From: Pseudomonas sp. NFR16
GTDB lineage: Bacteria > Pseudomonadota > Gammaproteobacteria > Pseudomonadales > Pseudomonadaceae
DNA: 64,000 nt
Reading direction: 5' to 3'
NCBI RefSeq assembly: GCF_900108875.1
Contig: NZ_FNYJ01000001.1
Location: forward strand, 1,457,533-1,521,532
Shown here: positions 27,289 to 39,626 of the stretch, piece after piece
Position numbering within the stretch: position 1 is the stretch's first letter
How the letters are laid out: every line of letters starts with the position of its first letter
The notes under the pieces: generated by a model
Told to the model about the DNA's origin: nothing
What the model saw: the letters and a program-made list of their open reading frames with translations, nothing else
The model's database searches: none
Position numbers and translations under genes: made by a program

Positions 27289-28454
27289 TATTTGCCCTCC
27301 GCAGCTTTGACGACTTGTTGAGCAGCGTCGGTCAAGCTGGTAGCAGCGATGATGTTCAAGCCGCTTTCTGCCAGTACTTTAGCGCCCAGGTCAGCGTTGT
27401 TGCCTTCGAGGCGCACAACGACCGGGATTTTCACGCCGACTTCTTTAACGGCGCCGATGATGCCTTCGGCAATCATGTCGCAACGAACGATGCCGCCGAA
27501 GATGTTGACCAGTACTGCAGCGACGTTGCTGTCGGACAGGATGATCTTGAACGCTTCGGTCACGCGCTCTTTGGTCGCGCCGCCACCTACGTCGAGGAAG
27601 TTGGCTGGCTTGCCGCCGTGCAGGTTGACGATGTCCATGGTACCCATGGCCAGGCCGGCACCGTTGACCATGCAGCCGATGTTGCCTTCCAGTGCCACGT
27701 AGTTCAGTTCGAACTTGGCAGCGTGGGCTTCACGTGGGTCATCTTGCGATGGATCGTGGAAAGCCTTCAGCTTTGGCTGACGGTACATGGCGTTGGCGTC
27801 GATGTTGATCTTCGCGTCCAGGCAGTGCAGATCGCCGTCAGCCTTGATGACCAGCGGGTTCACTTCCAGCAGGGCCAGGTCGTGGTCCTGGAACAGCTTG
27901 GCCAGACCGGTGAAGATCTTGGCGAACTGAGCAACCTGCTTGCCTTCCAGACCCAGCTGGAAAGCCAGATCGCGACCCTGGAACGGCTGAGCGCCAACCA
28001 GTGGATCGACAGTGGCTTTGAGAATCTTCTCAGGTGTTTCGTGAGCGATTTTCTCGATGTCCACGCCACCTTCGGTGGAAGCCATGAACACGATACGACG
28101 GCTCGAGCGATCGACTACAGCGCCCAGGTACAGCTCTTTGGCGATGTCAGTGCAGGATTCGACCAGGATCTTGGTGACTGGCTGACCGTTGGCATCAGTC
28201 TGGTAAGTGACCAGACGCTTGCCCAACCACTGTTGAGCGAACGCAGCTGCGTCTTCCTTGCTGCGAACCAGCTTGACGCCGCCCGCTTTACCGCGACCAC
28301 CCGCGTGAACCTGGGCTTTGACAACCCACTCGGTTCCGCCGATTTTGTCGCACGCTTCTGCTGCTGCTTCCGGGGTGTCTACTGCAAAGCCCTTGGATAC
28401 TGGCAGGCCGTATTCAGCAAACAGCTGCTTACCCTGATACTCGTGAAGATTCAT
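27288..28454 (-). CDS. sucC: Succinyl-CoA synthetase beta subunit
   Basis: A 388-residue ATP-grasp subunit. It starts [16 protein letters not shown], as in most homologues, and shows [18 protein letters not shown] (nucleotide binding), LEVNPLVI, and [18 protein letters not shown]. With SucD it converts succinyl-CoA to succinate with nucleotide triphosphate formation. An open extension of 57 codons upstream runs into the lpd-sucC hairpin region and is rejected. The ribosome site is weak (GGTAATAAGC), so coupling with upstream translation is unlikely given the 204-base gap. Confidence 0.98.
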   Translation of the reverse strand: MNLHEYQGKQLFAEYGLPVSKGFAVDTPEAAAEACDKIGGTEWVVKAQVHAGGRGKAGGVKLVRSKEDAAAFAQQWLGKRLVTYQTDANGQPVTKILVESCTDIAKELYLGAVVDRSSRRIVFMASTEGGVDIEKIAHETPEKILKATVDPLVGAQPFQGRDLAFQLGLEGKQVAQFAKIFTGLAKLFQDHDLALLEVNPLVIKADGDLHCLDAKINIDANAMYRQPKLKAFHDPSQDDPREAHAAKFELNYVALEGNIGCMVNGAGLAMGTMDIVNLHGGKPANFLDVGGGATKERVTEAFKIILSDSNVAAVLVNIFGGIVRCDMIAEGIIGAVKEVGVKIPVVVRLEGNNADLGAKVLAESGLNIIAATSLTDAAQQVVKAAEGK

Positions 28455-28611
28455 GCTTATTACCGTCTTCGTTAGGTACTGCGCATTCGGTGCTGCTCGT
28501 CTAAGCGTGCCGCACCACCTGTGACCGCTTCTCCCGGAAGGTGCCAGGACGGACACCTGAATGCCTGTCTGATACCACCGGGAGTTCGAGTCCAACGGCC
28601 CTTCCGCGGTA

Positions 28612-28657
28612 AGCCTTGCGAGCAAGGCTCACGACGGGCGGACCGTCGTGGTTTTTT
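28612..28657. other. Two adjacent hairpins in the lpd-sucC gap
   Basis: AGCCTTG / CAAGGCT (28612-28629) and CACGACGG / CCGTCGTG (28630-28650). The second is followed by GTTTTTT on the plus strand, i.e. a terminator shape pointing against the operon and abutting the lpd stop. On the coding strand these hairpins have no T-run. They may be processing or mRNA-stability structures within the operon, or a terminator for antisense transcripts. The remaining 28455-28611 holds no gene and no clear promoter. Confidence 0.6.
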
Positions 28658-28658
28658 C

Positions 28659-30113
<1,455 letters not shown>

Positions 30114-30115
30114 TT

Positions 30116-30265
30116 AGCTGCGAGCTTCAAGCCACAAGCTGCAAGCTGATCCGTGATGCTCTACAGACGAGTTGCAGCCTGCTGTTAGGATGTTGCGACG
30201 ACCCAAGCGCAGGCGCCAGGCTGCTTGCGGGCAGCTTGGCGCGTGCGGCTTGTGGCTGCCTTGAA
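30116..30265. repeat. Inverted repeat of an AGCTTCAAGCCACAAGCTGC family in the sucB-lpd gap
   Basis: The left part (30116-30147) and right part (about 30233-30263, GCTTGTGGCTGCCTTGAA) are imperfect inverted copies that could fold the whole 150-base gap. The left 32 bases match 60830-60861 in the leuD-leuB gap closely, and a shorter relative lies near 49139. It is a dispersed intergenic repeat, distinct from the GTAGGAG REPs. Confidence 0.75.
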
Positions 30266-31513
30266 TCAGATATCCAGCAACAGACGAGCCGGATCTTCCA
30301 GCAGGTTCTTGATGGTCACCAGGAAAGTCACAGCTTCTTTACCGTCGATCAGGCGGTGATCGTACGACAGCGCCAGGTACATCATCGGACGGATGACAAC
30401 CTGACCGTTGATCGCCATCGGGCGTTGAACGATGTTGTGCATGCCCAGGATGGCCGCTTGCGGCGGGTTGACGATCGGGGTCGACATCATCGAACCGAAA
30501 GTACCACCGTTGGTGATGGTGAAGGTACCGCCAGTCATCTCGTCGATGGACAGTTTGCCGTCACGGGCTTTCTTGCCGAAGGTGGCGATGCCGCCTTCGA
30601 TTTCAGCCAGGCTCATCTGCTCGGCGTTACGCAGAACAGGAACCACCAGACCACGGTCGCTGGACACGGCAACACCGACGTCGGCGTAACCGTGGTAAAC
30701 GATGTCCGAACCGTCGATCGAAGCGTTGACTGCCGGGAAGCGTTTCAGCGCTTCGGTGGCGGCCTTGACGAAGAACGACATGAAGCCCAGACGCACACCG
30801 TTATGGCTCTTCTCGAAGAGATCCTTGTACTTCGAACGCAGGGCCATGACTTCGGTCATGTCGACTTCGTTGAAGGTGGTCAGCATCGCCATGGTGGACT
30901 GAGCTTCTACCAGACGCTCGGCAACCTTGGCACGCAGGCGGGTCATCGGAACGCGCTTCTCGGTGCGGTCGCCGGCAGCGACCACAGGAGCGGCAGCTGC
31001 GGCGGCAGCAGGCTTGGCAGCCGGTGCGCCGGCCGGAGCGGATTTCTTCGCTTCGACGGCAGCGACCACGTCTTCCTTGGTGACACGGCCGTCTTTGCCG
31101 GTGCCTTTGATGCTGGACAGCGCGATGCCGTTTTCTTCAGCCAGCTTGCGGGCGGCCGGTGCGCCGATCGCGTCTTCGTCGCCGGCAGCAGGTGCCGGAG
31201 CGGCGGCAGCGGCGGCAGGTGCAGGCGCGGCGGCCGGTGCGGCAGCGGCAGCGGCAGGCGCGGCCGAAGCCGTGGCGCCGGCGTCCAGGGTTGCGATCAA
31301 CTCGTTGGACAGGACGGTGTCGCCCTCGCCTTTGACGATCGATGCCAATACGCCGTCAGCTTCGGCCAGTACTTCGAGAACGACTTTGTCAGTCTCGATG
31401 TCGACCAGCAGCTCGTCACGTTTCACCGCCTCGCCCGGCTGTTTGTGCCATTTGGAAATGGTGCCGTCGGCAACGGATTCCGGGAAAGAGGGGGCTTTGA
31501 TCTCAATAGCCAT
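30266..31513 (-). CDS. sucB: Dihydrolipoyl succinyltransferase (E2)
   Basis: A 415-residue E2 core. The lipoyl domain at about residues 1-80 has [18 protein letters not shown] with the lipoylated Lys. A long Ala/Pro-rich flexible linker (about 85-110), an E3-binding domain ([23 protein letters not shown]) and a second linker follow, then the catalytic domain ending [15 protein letters not shown] with the active His. The start [17 protein letters not shown] is standard, with AAGGAA upstream. It transfers succinyl from SucA-bound thiamine to CoA. Confidence 0.97.
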   Translation of the reverse strand: MAIEIKAPSFPESVADGTISKWHKQPGEAVKRDELLVDIETDKVVLEVLAEADGVLASIVKGEGDTVLSNELIATLDAGATASAAPAAAAAAPAAAPAPAAAAAAPAPAAGDEDAIGAPAARKLAEENGIALSSIKGTGKDGRVTKEDVVAAVEAKKSAPAGAPAAKPAAAAAAAPVVAAGDRTEKRVPMTRLRAKVAERLVEAQSTMAMLTTFNEVDMTEVMALRSKYKDLFEKSHNGVRLGFMSFFVKAATEALKRFPAVNASIDGSDIVYHGYADVGVAVSSDRGLVVPVLRNAEQMSLAEIEGGIATFGKKARDGKLSIDEMTGGTFTITNGGTFGSMMSTPIVNPPQAAILGMHNIVQRPMAINGQVVIRPMMYLALSYDHRLIDGKEAVTFLVTIKNLLEDPARLLLDI

Positions 31514-31554
31514 TGTCTGTAATTCCTTAATTCGGTTTCTAGTGCGCGAAGGCG

Positions 31555-34386
31555 TTAAACAGTGAACGCGTCTTGCAGCAGTTTTTCCTGCTGCTCGGCG
31601 TGCATCGAAGCGTAGCCACAAGCAGGAGCAGCAGAAGCATCACGACCGGCGTACTCGAGAACGAGGTTGCGGTTGTGATTGCCGATGCTACGGCGCAAGT
31701 GATGCTGGCTGCTGTACCAGGCGCCCTGGTTCATCGGCTCTTCCTGACACCAGACCACATGGGTCAGGTTGGTGTAAGGCGCGATGGCCTCCATCAGGTC
31801 GTCTTCCGGGAACGGATAGAGCTGCTCGATACGCACGATGGCGATATCTTCGCGGCCTTCGGCACGGCGTTTTTCCAGCAGGTCGTAGTACACCTTGCCG
31901 CTGCACAGGACCAGGCGGGTCACCTTGGCCGGATCGAGGGTGTCGATTTCCGGGATGACCGTCTGGAACGAGCCTTCGGCCAGATCTTCCAGCGTCGAGA
32001 TGGCCAGCTTGTGGCGCAGCAGCGACTTGGGCGTCAGCACGACCAGCGGCTTGCGCAGAGGACGAATCACCTGACGGCGCAGCAGATGGTAGATCTGTGC
32101 CGGAGTGGTCGGCACGCACACCTGAATGTTGTGCTCGGCGCACAGCTGCAGGTAACGCTCCAGACGAGCCGAAGAGTGCTCTGGCCCCTGCCCTTCGTAG
32201 CCATGCGGCAAGAGCATGGTCAGACCGCACAGACGGCCCCATTTGTGCTCGCCGCTGGTGATGAACTGGTCGATCACGACCTGCGCACCGTTGGCGAAGT
32301 CACCGAACTGGGCTTCCCAGATCACCAGCGCGTTCGGCGAGGTGGTCGAGTAGCCGTATTCGAATGCAAGCACCGCTTCTTCCGACAGGAACGAGTCATA
32401 CAGGTCAAAGCGAGGCTGACCGGCGTACAGGTTCTGCAGGGGCACGTAGGTGGTTGCGTCTTTCTGGTTGTGCAGGACGGCGTGGCGGTGCGAGAACGTG
32501 CCGCGGCCGACGTCTTGCCCGGTGATGCGCACCGGATGCCCTTCGAACGCCAGCGTGGCGTAGGCCATGGTTTCTGCGTAACCCCAGTTGATCGGCAGGC
32601 CACCGGCTTGCATCTTCTGGCGGTCTTCGTAGATCTTCTGGACCTGACGCTGAACCACGAAGCCTTCCGGCAGTTCCATCAGCTTGGCCGACAGTTCCTG
32701 CAGGGTCTTGAGATCAAAACGGGTGTCATGACGCGCAGTCCAGGCGTGGCCCAGGTAAGGACGCCAGTCGACGAACAATTCCTTGTTCGGCTCTTTGACA
32801 AGGCTTTTCACGACGTGCATGCCGTTGTCCAGCGCATTGCGGTACTCGTCGACCTTCGCCTGAGCGGCGGCGGCATCGAGCACACCGGCGGCGGCCAGGG
32901 CGTCGGCGTACAGCTCGCGGGTCGTGCGCTGCTTGGAGATCTGCTGGTACATCAGCGGCTGAGTACCGCTCGGTTCGTCGGCCTCGTTGTGGCCGCGACG
33001 ACGGTAGCAGACCAGGTCGATCACCACGTCACGCTTGAACTGCATGCGGTAGTCGATTGCCAGCTGGGTCACGAACATGACCGCTTCAGGGTCGTCGCCG
33101 TTCACATGGAGGATCGGCGCCTGAATCATCTTGGCAACATCGGTCGCGTATTCGGTCGAACGCGCGTCCAGCGGGTTGCTGATGGTGAAGCCAACCTGGT
33201 TGTTCACCACGATGTGGATGGTGCCGCCGGTCTTGAAGCCGCGGGTCTGCGACATCTGGAAGGTTTCCAGCACCACGCCCTGACCTGCGAACGCAGCATC
33301 ACCGTGGATGGAAATCGGCAGCACTTTCTCGCCGGTGGCGTCGTTGCGACGATCCTGACGGGCGCGCACGGAGCCTTCCACCACCGGAGAAACGATTTCC
33401 AGGTGAGACGGGTTGAACGCCATGGCCAGGTGAACTTCGCCGCCGGTGGTCATGACGTTGGACGAGAAGCCCTGGTGATACTTCACGTCACCGGAACCGA
33501 GTTCGACCTTCTTCTTGCCTTCGAACTCGTCGAACAGCTCGCGCGGGTTCTTGCCGAAGGTGTTGACCAGTACGTTCAGACGGCCACGGTGAGCCATGCC
33601 GATGACGACTTCCTTGGTGCCGTAGGAACCGGAGCGCTGGATCAGTTCGTCCAGCATCGGGATCAGGCTTTCGCCGCCTTCCAGACCGAAGCGCTTGGTG
33701 CCCGGGTACTTGGTGCCCAGGTACTTCTCCAGACCCTCGGCCGCGGTGACGCGCTCGAGCAGGTGGCTCTGAATGTCGGCGGAGTAAGCTGGACGGCCAC
33801 GCACGCTTTCGAGGCGCTGCATGAACCAGTTGCGCTGGTTGGAATCGACGATATGCGTGAACTCCGCACCGATGGTGCGGCAATATGTCTTCTGCAACGC
33901 GTCGACGATTTCGCGTAGGCTCGCTTCCTCCTTGCCGATGAACAGGTCGCCGGCACGGAATGTGGTATCGAGGTCAGCGTTGGTCAAACCGTAATGGTTG
34001 ATCGACAGGTCAGCTGGCGCAGTACGCTTCCACAGACCCAGAGGATCGAGTTGCGCACCCTGATGGCCGCGCATACGGAATGCCTGGATAAGTCGCAGCA
34101 CTTCGACTTGCTTCTTCTCGTGTTCGCTGCTCACGCTACCGGCGGAGACCGGCTGAGCGCGGCGCTGGTTTTTCCCCAGCAACACGAAATGATCGCGAAC
34201 CGTAGAGTGCGATACATCGGTGGCAGTGCTGCCGTCAGCCGGCAACGTCTGAAAGTAGGTGCGCCACTCTTCTGGCACAGCGTTAGGGTCGTGCAGGTAG
34301 AGTTCGTAGAGCTCTTCCACATAGGCAGCGTTACCACCGGAAAGGTGGGCGCTGTTCCACATGCGCTGCATCACGCTTTCTTGCAT
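31555..34386 (-). CDS. sucA: 2-oxoglutarate dehydrogenase E1 component
   Basis: A 943-residue thiamine-diphosphate enzyme that decarboxylates 2-oxoglutarate. Marks include the N-terminal [23 protein letters not shown] region, [45 protein letters not shown] and the C-terminal [22 protein letters not shown]. Full length for the family. GAGGGTGACC precedes the ATG. It opens the suc half of the operon, 287 bases downstream of sdhB past a terminator-like hairpin; a 781-codon frame on the opposite strand is a codon-bias artefact. Confidence 0.98.
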   Translation of the reverse strand: MQESVMQRMWNSAHLSGGNAAYVEELYELYLHDPNAVPEEWRTYFQTLPADGSTATDVSHSTVRDHFVLLGKNQRRAQPVSAGSVSSEHEKKQVEVLRLIQAFRMRGHQGAQLDPLGLWKRTAPADLSINHYGLTNADLDTTFRAGDLFIGKEEASLREIVDALQKTYCRTIGAEFTHIVDSNQRNWFMQRLESVRGRPAYSADIQSHLLERVTAAEGLEKYLGTKYPGTKRFGLEGGESLIPMLDELIQRSGSYGTKEVVIGMAHRGRLNVLVNTFGKNPRELFDEFEGKKKVELGSGDVKYHQGFSSNVMTTGGEVHLAMAFNPSHLEIVSPVVEGSVRARQDRRNDATGEKVLPISIHGDAAFAGQGVVLETFQMSQTRGFKTGGTIHIVVNNQVGFTISNPLDARSTEYATDVAKMIQAPILHVNGDDPEAVMFVTQLAIDYRMQFKRDVVIDLVCYRRRGHNEADEPSGTQPLMYQQISKQRTTRELYADALAAAGVLDAAAAQAKVDEYRNALDNGMHVVKSLVKEPNKELFVDWRPYLGHAWTARHDTRFDLKTLQELSAKLMELPEGFVVQRQVQKIYEDRQKMQAGGLPINWGYAETMAYATLAFEGHPVRITGQDVGRGTFSHRHAVLHNQKDATTYVPLQNLYAGQPRFDLYDSFLSEEAVLAFEYGYSTTSPNALVIWEAQFGDFANGAQVVIDQFITSGEHKWGRLCGLTMLLPHGYEGQGPEHSSARLERYLQLCAEHNIQVCVPTTPAQIYHLLRRQVIRPLRKPLVVLTPKSLLRHKLAISTLEDLAEGSFQTVIPEIDTLDPAKVTRLVLCSGKVYYDLLEKRRAEGREDIAIVRIEQLYPFPEDDLMEAIAPYTNLTHVVWCQEEPMNQGAWYSSQHHLRRSIGNHNRNLVLEYAGRDASAAPACGYASMHAEQQEKLLQDAFTV

Positions 34387-34591
34387 GCTTGGTCACCCTC
34401 GGTTAGGGGACACCACCGGCGTCGACACCGTTGCAAACTTGAAAAGTCCGGCAGCGATTTCGAATCAAGTCGCTGACTGCACCAAGTCGCTAGGATCACG
34501 CAGATAGTCCGGGTACCAGCCCGGATGCCCCTGCTGGTCTCATTTCTTCAAAATAAGAGCCGCGGCCAAATGACTGCTGCTCAGGTTTAAA

Positions 34592-34621
34592 CTGCGGCGC
34601 CGGTTGAAGCCTGCGCCGCAG
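34592..34621 (-). terminator. Hairpin after sdhB (possible attenuating terminator)
   Basis: Arms CTGCGGCG / CGCCGCAG, followed on the minus strand by TTTAAAC. It lies in the sdhB-sucA gap and may only partly stop transcription, so suc could be read both from sdhC and from its own promoter in 34387-34590. I see no strong promoter there. Confidence 0.5.
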
Positions 34622-34673
34622 CGTTTACGGGCACAACGTTTACACATGCATCGATGTTACAGGTACAAGGAAC

Positions 34674-35378
34674 TCAGATACCGCTTTTCAGCAACATGCT
34701 GCGAACATGACCGATTGCCTTGGTCGGGTTAAGACCTTTCGGGCAGACGTTGACGCAGTTCATGATCCCGCGGCAGCGGAACACACTGAACGGGTCATCC
34801 AGCGATGCCAGACGCTCCTGGGTCTTGGTGTCACGGCTGTCAGCCAGGAAACGGTAGGCTTGCAGCAGCGCGGCTGGACCGAGGAACTTGTCCGGGTTCC
34901 ACCAGAACGAAGGGCAGGAAGTCGAGCAGCAGGCGCACAGGATGCACTCGTACAGACCGTCCAGCTTCTCACGCTCTTCAGGCGACTGGAGACGTTCGAT
35001 GGCCGGCGCCGGCGTGTTGTTCTGCAGGAATGGCTTCACCTTCTCGTACTGCTTGTAGAAGATGCTCATATCGACAACCAGGTCACGGATGACCGGCAGG
35101 CCCGGCAGTGGACGAACCACCAGCTTGTTGCCCTTGACCACGGAAGACAGCGGCGTGATGCATGCCAGACCGTTCTTGCCGTTGATGTTCATGCCGTCGG
35201 AACCGCAGACGCCTTCACGGCAGGAGCGACGATAGGAGAAACCTTCGTCCTGCTCCTTGATGAGGGCCAGCACGTCCAGCACCATCAGGTCCTTGCCACC
35301 GGTGTCGACCTGGAATTCCTGCATGAACGGCGCAGCGTCCTGATCAGGGTTGTAACGATAAACACTGACTTGCAACAT
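34674..35378 (-). CDS. sdhB: Succinate dehydrogenase iron-sulfur subunit
   Basis: A 234-residue subunit carrying the electron relay between FAD and quinone. The [2Fe-2S] cluster ligands are in SCREGVCGSDGMNINGKNGLAC, and the [4Fe-4S]/[3Fe-4S] ligands in CILCACCSTSCP and CRGIMNCVNVCPKGLNP. The ATG at 35378 (MLQVSVYRYNPD) follows AAGGGTG; a GTG three codons earlier is possible. It lies 11 bases after sdhA. Confidence 0.98.
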   Translation of the reverse strand: MLQVSVYRYNPDQDAAPFMQEFQVDTGGKDLMVLDVLALIKEQDEGFSYRRSCREGVCGSDGMNINGKNGLACITPLSSVVKGNKLVVRPLPGLPVIRDLVVDMSIFYKQYEKVKPFLQNNTPAPAIERLQSPEEREKLDGLYECILCACCSTSCPSFWWNPDKFLGPAALLQAYRFLADSRDTKTQERLASLDDPFSVFRCRGIMNCVNVCPKGLNPTKAIGHVRSMLLKSGI

Positions 35379-35389
35379 GGCGATCACCC

Positions 35390-37162
35390 TTAATAAGTCC
35401 GAACCTTAGGCTCAAAAGTCGGAACAGTCTTCGGCGAGAAGTTCACGGCACGCTTGGCTACGCGCTTTTCACCCGGGAAGTACAGGGTGTGGCACAGCCA
35501 GTTTTCGTCGTCGCGATCTTCGAAGTCTTCGCGAGCGTGCGCACCACGGGACTCCTTGCGATGTTCTGCAGCAATGGCCGTTGCCTCGGCGACTTCCAGC
35601 AGGTTCTGCAATTCCAGCGCTTCGATCCGGGCAGTGTTGAACGCCTGGCTCTTATCGTTGATCTTGACCTTCGCGATGCGCTCGCGCAGGGTGGCCAGCT
35701 GAGCGATACCCTTTTGCATGTATTCACCCGTGCGGAACACACCGAAGTAGTTCTGCATGCAGCTTTGCAGCTCTTTGCGCAGGGTGGCGACGTCTTCGCC
35801 ATCAGTGCGCTCGTTCAGGCCGCTGAGGCGGGCCAGAGCGACGTCGATGTCGGTGTCGGAGGCGCGACGGTAGTCGATGCCTTCGTTGAGCGCCTGCTCC
35901 AGGTGCAGACCGGCAGCACGACCGAATACGACCAGGTCCAGCAGCGAGTTGCCGCCCAGACGGTTGGCACCGTGAACCGATACGCACGCCACTTCACCGA
36001 CCGCGAACAGGCCCGGGATGATGGCGTCTTCGCCAGCGGCGTTCTGCGTGATCGCCTGACCATGAATATTGGTGGCGATGCCGCCCATCATGTAATGGCA
36101 GGTCGGAACGACCGGGATCGGCGCAACGGCAGGATCGACGTGTGCGAAGGTCTTGGACAGCTCCATGATGCCTGGCAGACGGCTGTGCAGCACTTCTTCA
36201 CCCAGGTGATCGAGCTTCAGCATCACGTGGTCGCCATCCGGACCGCAACCATTGCCGGCGATGATTTCCTTGACCATGGAACGTGCAACGACGTCACGAC
36301 CCGCGAGGTCTTTCGCGTTCGGTGCATAACGCTCCATGAAACGCTCGCCGTGCTTGTTGATCAGGTAACCGCCCTCACCGCGGCAACCCTCGGTGACCAG
36401 TACACCTGCACCGGCAATGCCGGTCGGGTGGAACTGCCACATTTCGATGTCCTGAACCGGCACACCTGCACGCAGGGCCATGCCGACGCCGTCACCGGTG
36501 TTGATCAGGGCATTGGTGGTCGACGAGTAGATACGGCCTGCGCCGCCGGTAGCCAGTACGGTCGCGTCTGCGCGGATGTACGAGGTTTCACCGGTTTCGA
36601 TGCAGATGGCGATGATGCCGACGAAAGCGCCGTCCTGGTTCTTCACCAGATCCACTGCGTAGTATTCGTTGAGGAACACGGTGCCGGCCTTCAGGTTGGC
36701 CTGGTACAGGGTGTGCAGCAAGGCGTGACCGGTACGGTCGGCAGCAGCGCAGGTACGCGCAGCCTGACCGCCTTTACCGAAATCCTTGGACTGACCGCCG
36801 AACGGACGCTGATAGATGCGACCTTGCTCGGTACGGGAAAACGGCAGACCCATGTGCTCGAGTTCGAATACGGCTTCAGGGCCTACGGAACACATGTATT
36901 CGATCGCGTCCTGGTCACCGATGTAGTCGGAACCCTTGACGGTGTCGTACATGTGCCAGCGCCAGTCATCGTTCGGGTCGGCCGAAGCGATGGCACAGGT
37001 GATGCCGCCCTGGGCGGAAACGGTGTGGGAGCGAGTGGGGAAGACCTTGGTGACTACAGCGGTCTTGTGGCCGCCCTGAGCCAGCTGCAATGCAGCGCGC
37101 ATGCCTGCACCGCCGCCGCCGATGATGATGGCGTCGAATGAAAGTGTATTAATGTTAGCCAT
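35390..37162 (-). CDS. sdhA: Succinate dehydrogenase flavoprotein subunit
   Basis: A 590-residue catalytic subunit that oxidises succinate to fumarate on the cytoplasmic face. FAD-binding [19 protein letters not shown], the covalent flavin His in [12 protein letters not shown], active-site [21 protein letters not shown] and the capping-domain Arg region are present. It starts 3 bases after the sdhD stop. No anomaly. Confidence 0.98.
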   Translation of the reverse strand: MANINTLSFDAIIIGGGGAGMRAALQLAQGGHKTAVVTKVFPTRSHTVSAQGGITCAIASADPNDDWRWHMYDTVKGSDYIGDQDAIEYMCSVGPEAVFELEHMGLPFSRTEQGRIYQRPFGGQSKDFGKGGQAARTCAAADRTGHALLHTLYQANLKAGTVFLNEYYAVDLVKNQDGAFVGIIAICIETGETSYIRADATVLATGGAGRIYSSTTNALINTGDGVGMALRAGVPVQDIEMWQFHPTGIAGAGVLVTEGCRGEGGYLINKHGERFMERYAPNAKDLAGRDVVARSMVKEIIAGNGCGPDGDHVMLKLDHLGEEVLHSRLPGIMELSKTFAHVDPAVAPIPVVPTCHYMMGGIATNIHGQAITQNAAGEDAIIPGLFAVGEVACVSVHGANRLGGNSLLDLVVFGRAAGLHLEQALNEGIDYRRASDTDIDVALARLSGLNERTDGEDVATLRKELQSCMQNYFGVFRTGEYMQKGIAQLATLRERIAKVKINDKSQAFNTARIEALELQNLLEVAEATAIAAEHRKESRGAHAREDFEDRDDENWLCHTLYFPGEKRVAKRAVNFSPKTVPTFEPKVRTY

Positions 37163-37165
37163 GAA

Positions 37166-37534
37166 TCAGATACCCCAAAGAATCTGCACACCCCAGACGA
37201 AGTACGCGAACATCGCAATGCCGCAGACAGCCTGGAAAAGGAAACGCACCGCTGTCGCGGACTTGCCCAGCGCCATCGGCGTCAGGTAGTCGGTCGCGAT
37301 GGTCCACATGCCGACCCAGGCGTGAGCGCCCAGGGCAACGAAGGCCAGCAGACTGAAAATGCGCATTCCGTTATGGGAGAACAGAGCGTGCCACGTGGCG
37401 AAATCAATGCCAGGGTGGGCGATCAGGTATCCGATCAGGAAGATGAAATAAGCCGCGAGCACTACAGCGGAGACGCGCTGCGCCATCCAGTCATAGAGGC
37501 CCGAACGTGACAGGTTCGTAACGCTGGTTACCAT
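37166..37534 (-). CDS. sdhD: Succinate dehydrogenase membrane anchor subunit SdhD
   Basis: A 122-residue protein with three membrane helices. The heme/quinone region carries GLYDWMAQRVSAVVLAAYF at the N-terminus and ALGAHAWVGMWTIATDYL with the conserved His. The ATG at 37534 overlaps the sdhC stop by 7 bases. Together with SdhC it anchors SdhAB and binds ubiquinone and heme b. Confidence 0.95.
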   Translation of the reverse strand: MVTSVTNLSRSGLYDWMAQRVSAVVLAAYFIFLIGYLIAHPGIDFATWHALFSHNGMRIFSLLAFVALGAHAWVGMWTIATDYLTPMALGKSATAVRFLFQAVCGIAMFAYFVWGVQILWGI

Positions 37535-37902
37535 ATCCAAACTCCCGCCAGAACAATCAACACCAGGGAAACGGCGATGATGATTTTCGAGCCCAGTTTT
37601 CCGCCTTCCAGCGTCTCACCGATACCCGCATCCATGATCAAGTGGCGAACACCGGCCACCAGGTGATACAGCAAGGAGGACAGGAGACCCCACACAACGA
37701 GCTTGGCCAGCGGACTGGTCAGGCCATCCTTCACCTCGGCAAAGCCTTCCTCGGAACCCAGAGACTTGCTCAATGCGTAAAGCATGATGGCGAGGCCCAG
37801 GAAGAGGATGATGCCGGAGACGCGATGAAGAAATGACGTTACGCCGGTGATGGGGAGTTTGATGGTCCTTAGGTCTAGGTTTACAGGTCGTTGGCTTTTC
37901 AC
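37528..37902 (-). CDS. sdhC: Succinate dehydrogenase cytochrome b556 subunit SdhC
   Basis: A 124-residue, three-helix subunit. RPVNLDLRTIKLPITGVTSFLHRVSG holds the conserved Ser/Arg quinone-site region, and LYHLVAGVRHLIMDAGIG the heme-ligand His. It begins with GTG at 37902 after an A-rich tract, a modest ribosome site. First gene of sdhCDAB, transcribed divergently from gltA, with a clear promoter about 135 bases upstream. Confidence 0.95.
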   Translation of the reverse strand: MKSQRPVNLDLRTIKLPITGVTSFLHRVSGIILFLGLAIMLYALSKSLGSEEGFAEVKDGLTSPLAKLVVWGLLSSLLYHLVAGVRHLIMDAGIGETLEGGKLGSKIIIAVSLVLIVLAGVWIW

Positions 37903-38036
37903 GGCTTTTTTTCACACTGAAGAGCCCCTAACAATCAGGGCAAGTTGTTGGGAAGTGCACTGGTCAGGTACCCACTACCCAGGAAGTGACGGCCCCCAGA
38001 AAAACGGGCCTGAAAGCCCCTGGCGGTCGGACGCCG

Positions 38037-38065
38037 AGTATAGACAGTTAGCCAACTAATGACAA
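38037..38065 (-). promoter_or_regulatory. Sigma-70 promoter of sdhCDAB
   Basis: TTGTCA, 17 bases, TATACT on the minus strand. Five of six bases match at each element. Predicted start is near 38030, giving a leader of about 128 bases. Confidence 0.8.
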
Positions 38066-38179
38066 CGCAAAGACCCCACGCCAAGGGCGGATTGCTTTAG
38101 CTCGATAAAAGGCGTAAATGGCAGGTAATTTCGAGGAAAACATCGCCTTAAAGCCTTCTGCTACAAGACTTTTGGCAAA

Positions 38180-38207
38180 TTGACTTTAGAATTTATCTCA
38201 CTATAGT
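38180..38207 (+). promoter_or_regulatory. Sigma-70 promoter of gltA
   Basis: TTGACT, 16 bases, TATAGT. Predicted start is near 38214, about 52 bases before gltA. Back to back with the sdhC promoter; the 114 bases between them are AT-rich and may host shared regulators. Confidence 0.82.
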
Positions 38208-38265
38208 GGTGCGGGCCCTGCGTGGGGGGCCTGTCTGATGATTTGAAGCATAAATAGGAGGCCAC

Positions 38266-39555
38266 ATGGCTGACAAAAAAGCGCAGTTGATCATCGAGGG
38301 CGCTGCCCCCGTCGAGCTGCCCATTCTGACCGGCACAGTTGGTCCCGATGTAATCGACGTACGCGGCCTGACCGCCACCGGACGCTTCACATTCGACCCA
38401 GGCTTCATGTCGACCGCCTCATGCGAATCCAAGATCACCTACATCGACGGTGATAACGGAATCCTGCTGCATCGCGGCTACCCGATCGAACAGCTGGCCG
38501 AGCAATCGGACTATCTGGAAACCTGCTACCTGCTGCTGAACGGCGAACTGCCAACTGCCGAACAAAAAGCTCAATTCGTCGGCACCGTGAAGAATCACAC
38601 CATGGTGCACGAGCAGTTGAAGACCTTCTTCAACGGCTTCCGTCGCGATGCTCACCCGATGGCCGTGATGTGCGGCGTCGTCGGTGCCCTCTCGGCGTTC
38701 TACCACGACTCGCTGGACATCAATAACCCTCAGCATCGCGAGATCTCGGCGATCCGCCTGGTCGCGAAGATGCCTACCCTGGCCGCGATGGTGTACAAGT
38801 ACTCCATGGGTCAGCCCATGATGTACCCGCGCAATGACCTGAGCTACGCAGAAAACTTTCTGCACATGATGTTCAACACCCCGTGCGAGATCAAACCGAT
38901 CAGCCCGACGCTGGCCAAGGCCATGGACCGGATTTTCATCCTCCACGCCGACCACGAACAGAACGCCTCCACCTCCACCGTGCGCATGGCAGGCTCTTCG
39001 GGCGCCAACCCGTTTGCCTGTATCGCGGCCGGCATCGCCGCGCTGTGGGGCCCGGCACACGGTGGCGCCAACGAAGCCGTTCTGACCATGCTCGATGAAA
39101 TCGGCGATGTCTCGAACATCGACAAGTACATCGCCAAGGCCAAGGACAAGAACGATCCGTTCAAGCTGATGGGCTTCGGTCACCGCGTTTACAAAAATCG
39201 CGACCCGCGCGCCACCGTGATGAAACAGACGTGCGACGAAGTCCTGCGCGAGCTGGGCATCACCAACGATCCGCAGCTGGAACTGGCGATGCGCCTGGAA
39301 GAGATCGCGCTGACCGATCCGTACTTCATCGAGCGCTCGCTGTACCCGAACGTTGACTTCTACTCGGGTATCATTCTGAAAGCGATCGGCATTCCGACCA
39401 GCATGTTCACCGTGATCTTCGCCCTGGCCCGCACCGTCGGCTGGATCTCGCACTGGAAAGAAATGCTCTCCAGCCCGTACAAGATCGGCCGCCCGCGCCA
39501 GCTGTACACCGGCGAAGTCTCTCGCGACATCGTGCCGCTCGCAGAGCGCAAGTAA
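38266..39555 (+). CDS. gltA: Citrate synthase (type II, hexameric)
   Basis: A 429-residue enzyme condensing oxaloacetate and acetyl-CoA. Catalytic parts: [39 protein letters not shown] (His), and [14 protein letters not shown] (His; with the Asp/Arg region further on). AGGAGG lies 6 bases before the ATG. The size and N-terminal beta domain match NADH-inhibited type II enzymes. It is followed by a strong terminator. Confidence 0.98.
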   Translation: MADKKAQLIIEGAAPVELPILTGTVGPDVIDVRGLTATGRFTFDPGFMSTASCESKITYIDGDNGILLHRGYPIEQLAEQSDYLETCYLLLNGELPTAEQKAQFVGTVKNHTMVHEQLKTFFNGFRRDAHPMAVMCGVVGALSAFYHDSLDINNPQHREISAIRLVAKMPTLAAMVYKYSMGQPMMYPRNDLSYAENFLHMMFNTPCEIKPISPTLAKAMDRIFILHADHEQNASTSTVRMAGSSGANPFACIAAGIAALWGPAHGGANEAVLTMLDEIGDVSNIDKYIAKAKDKNDPFKLMGFGHRVYKNRDPRATVMKQTCDEVLRELGITNDPQLELAMRLEEIALTDPYFIERSLYPNVDFYSGIILKAIGIPTSMFTVIFALARTVGWISHWKEMLSSPYKIGRPRQLYTGEVSRDIVPLAERK

Positions 39556-39571
39556 GCGCGACAGCGACACG

Positions 39572-39601
39572 AAAAAGGCTGCCGATTGGCAGCCTTTTTT
39601 T
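39572..39601 (+). terminator. Terminator of gltA (bidirectional)
   Basis: AAAAAGGCTGCC / GGCAGCC around GATT, followed by eight T. The A-run upstream lets it serve the convergent START-domain gene as well. Confidence 0.95.
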
Positions 39602-39626
39602 GTACGCCGAAAAACGCTTGCGGCAC

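Noticed and set aside
28576..28620. GGAGTTCGAGTCC, resembling a tRNA T-arm, in the lpd-sucC gap
   Set aside because: No acceptor stem, anticodon arm or CCA context can be built around it; chance similarity.
31573..33918. Very long open frame (about 781 codons) antisense to sucA
   Set aside because: High-GC codon bias leaves the antisense frame of conserved genes open. The sucA frame matches its family throughout and the antisense translation resembles no protein. The same applies to long antisense frames over etfQO, asd/leuB, sdhA and sucC.
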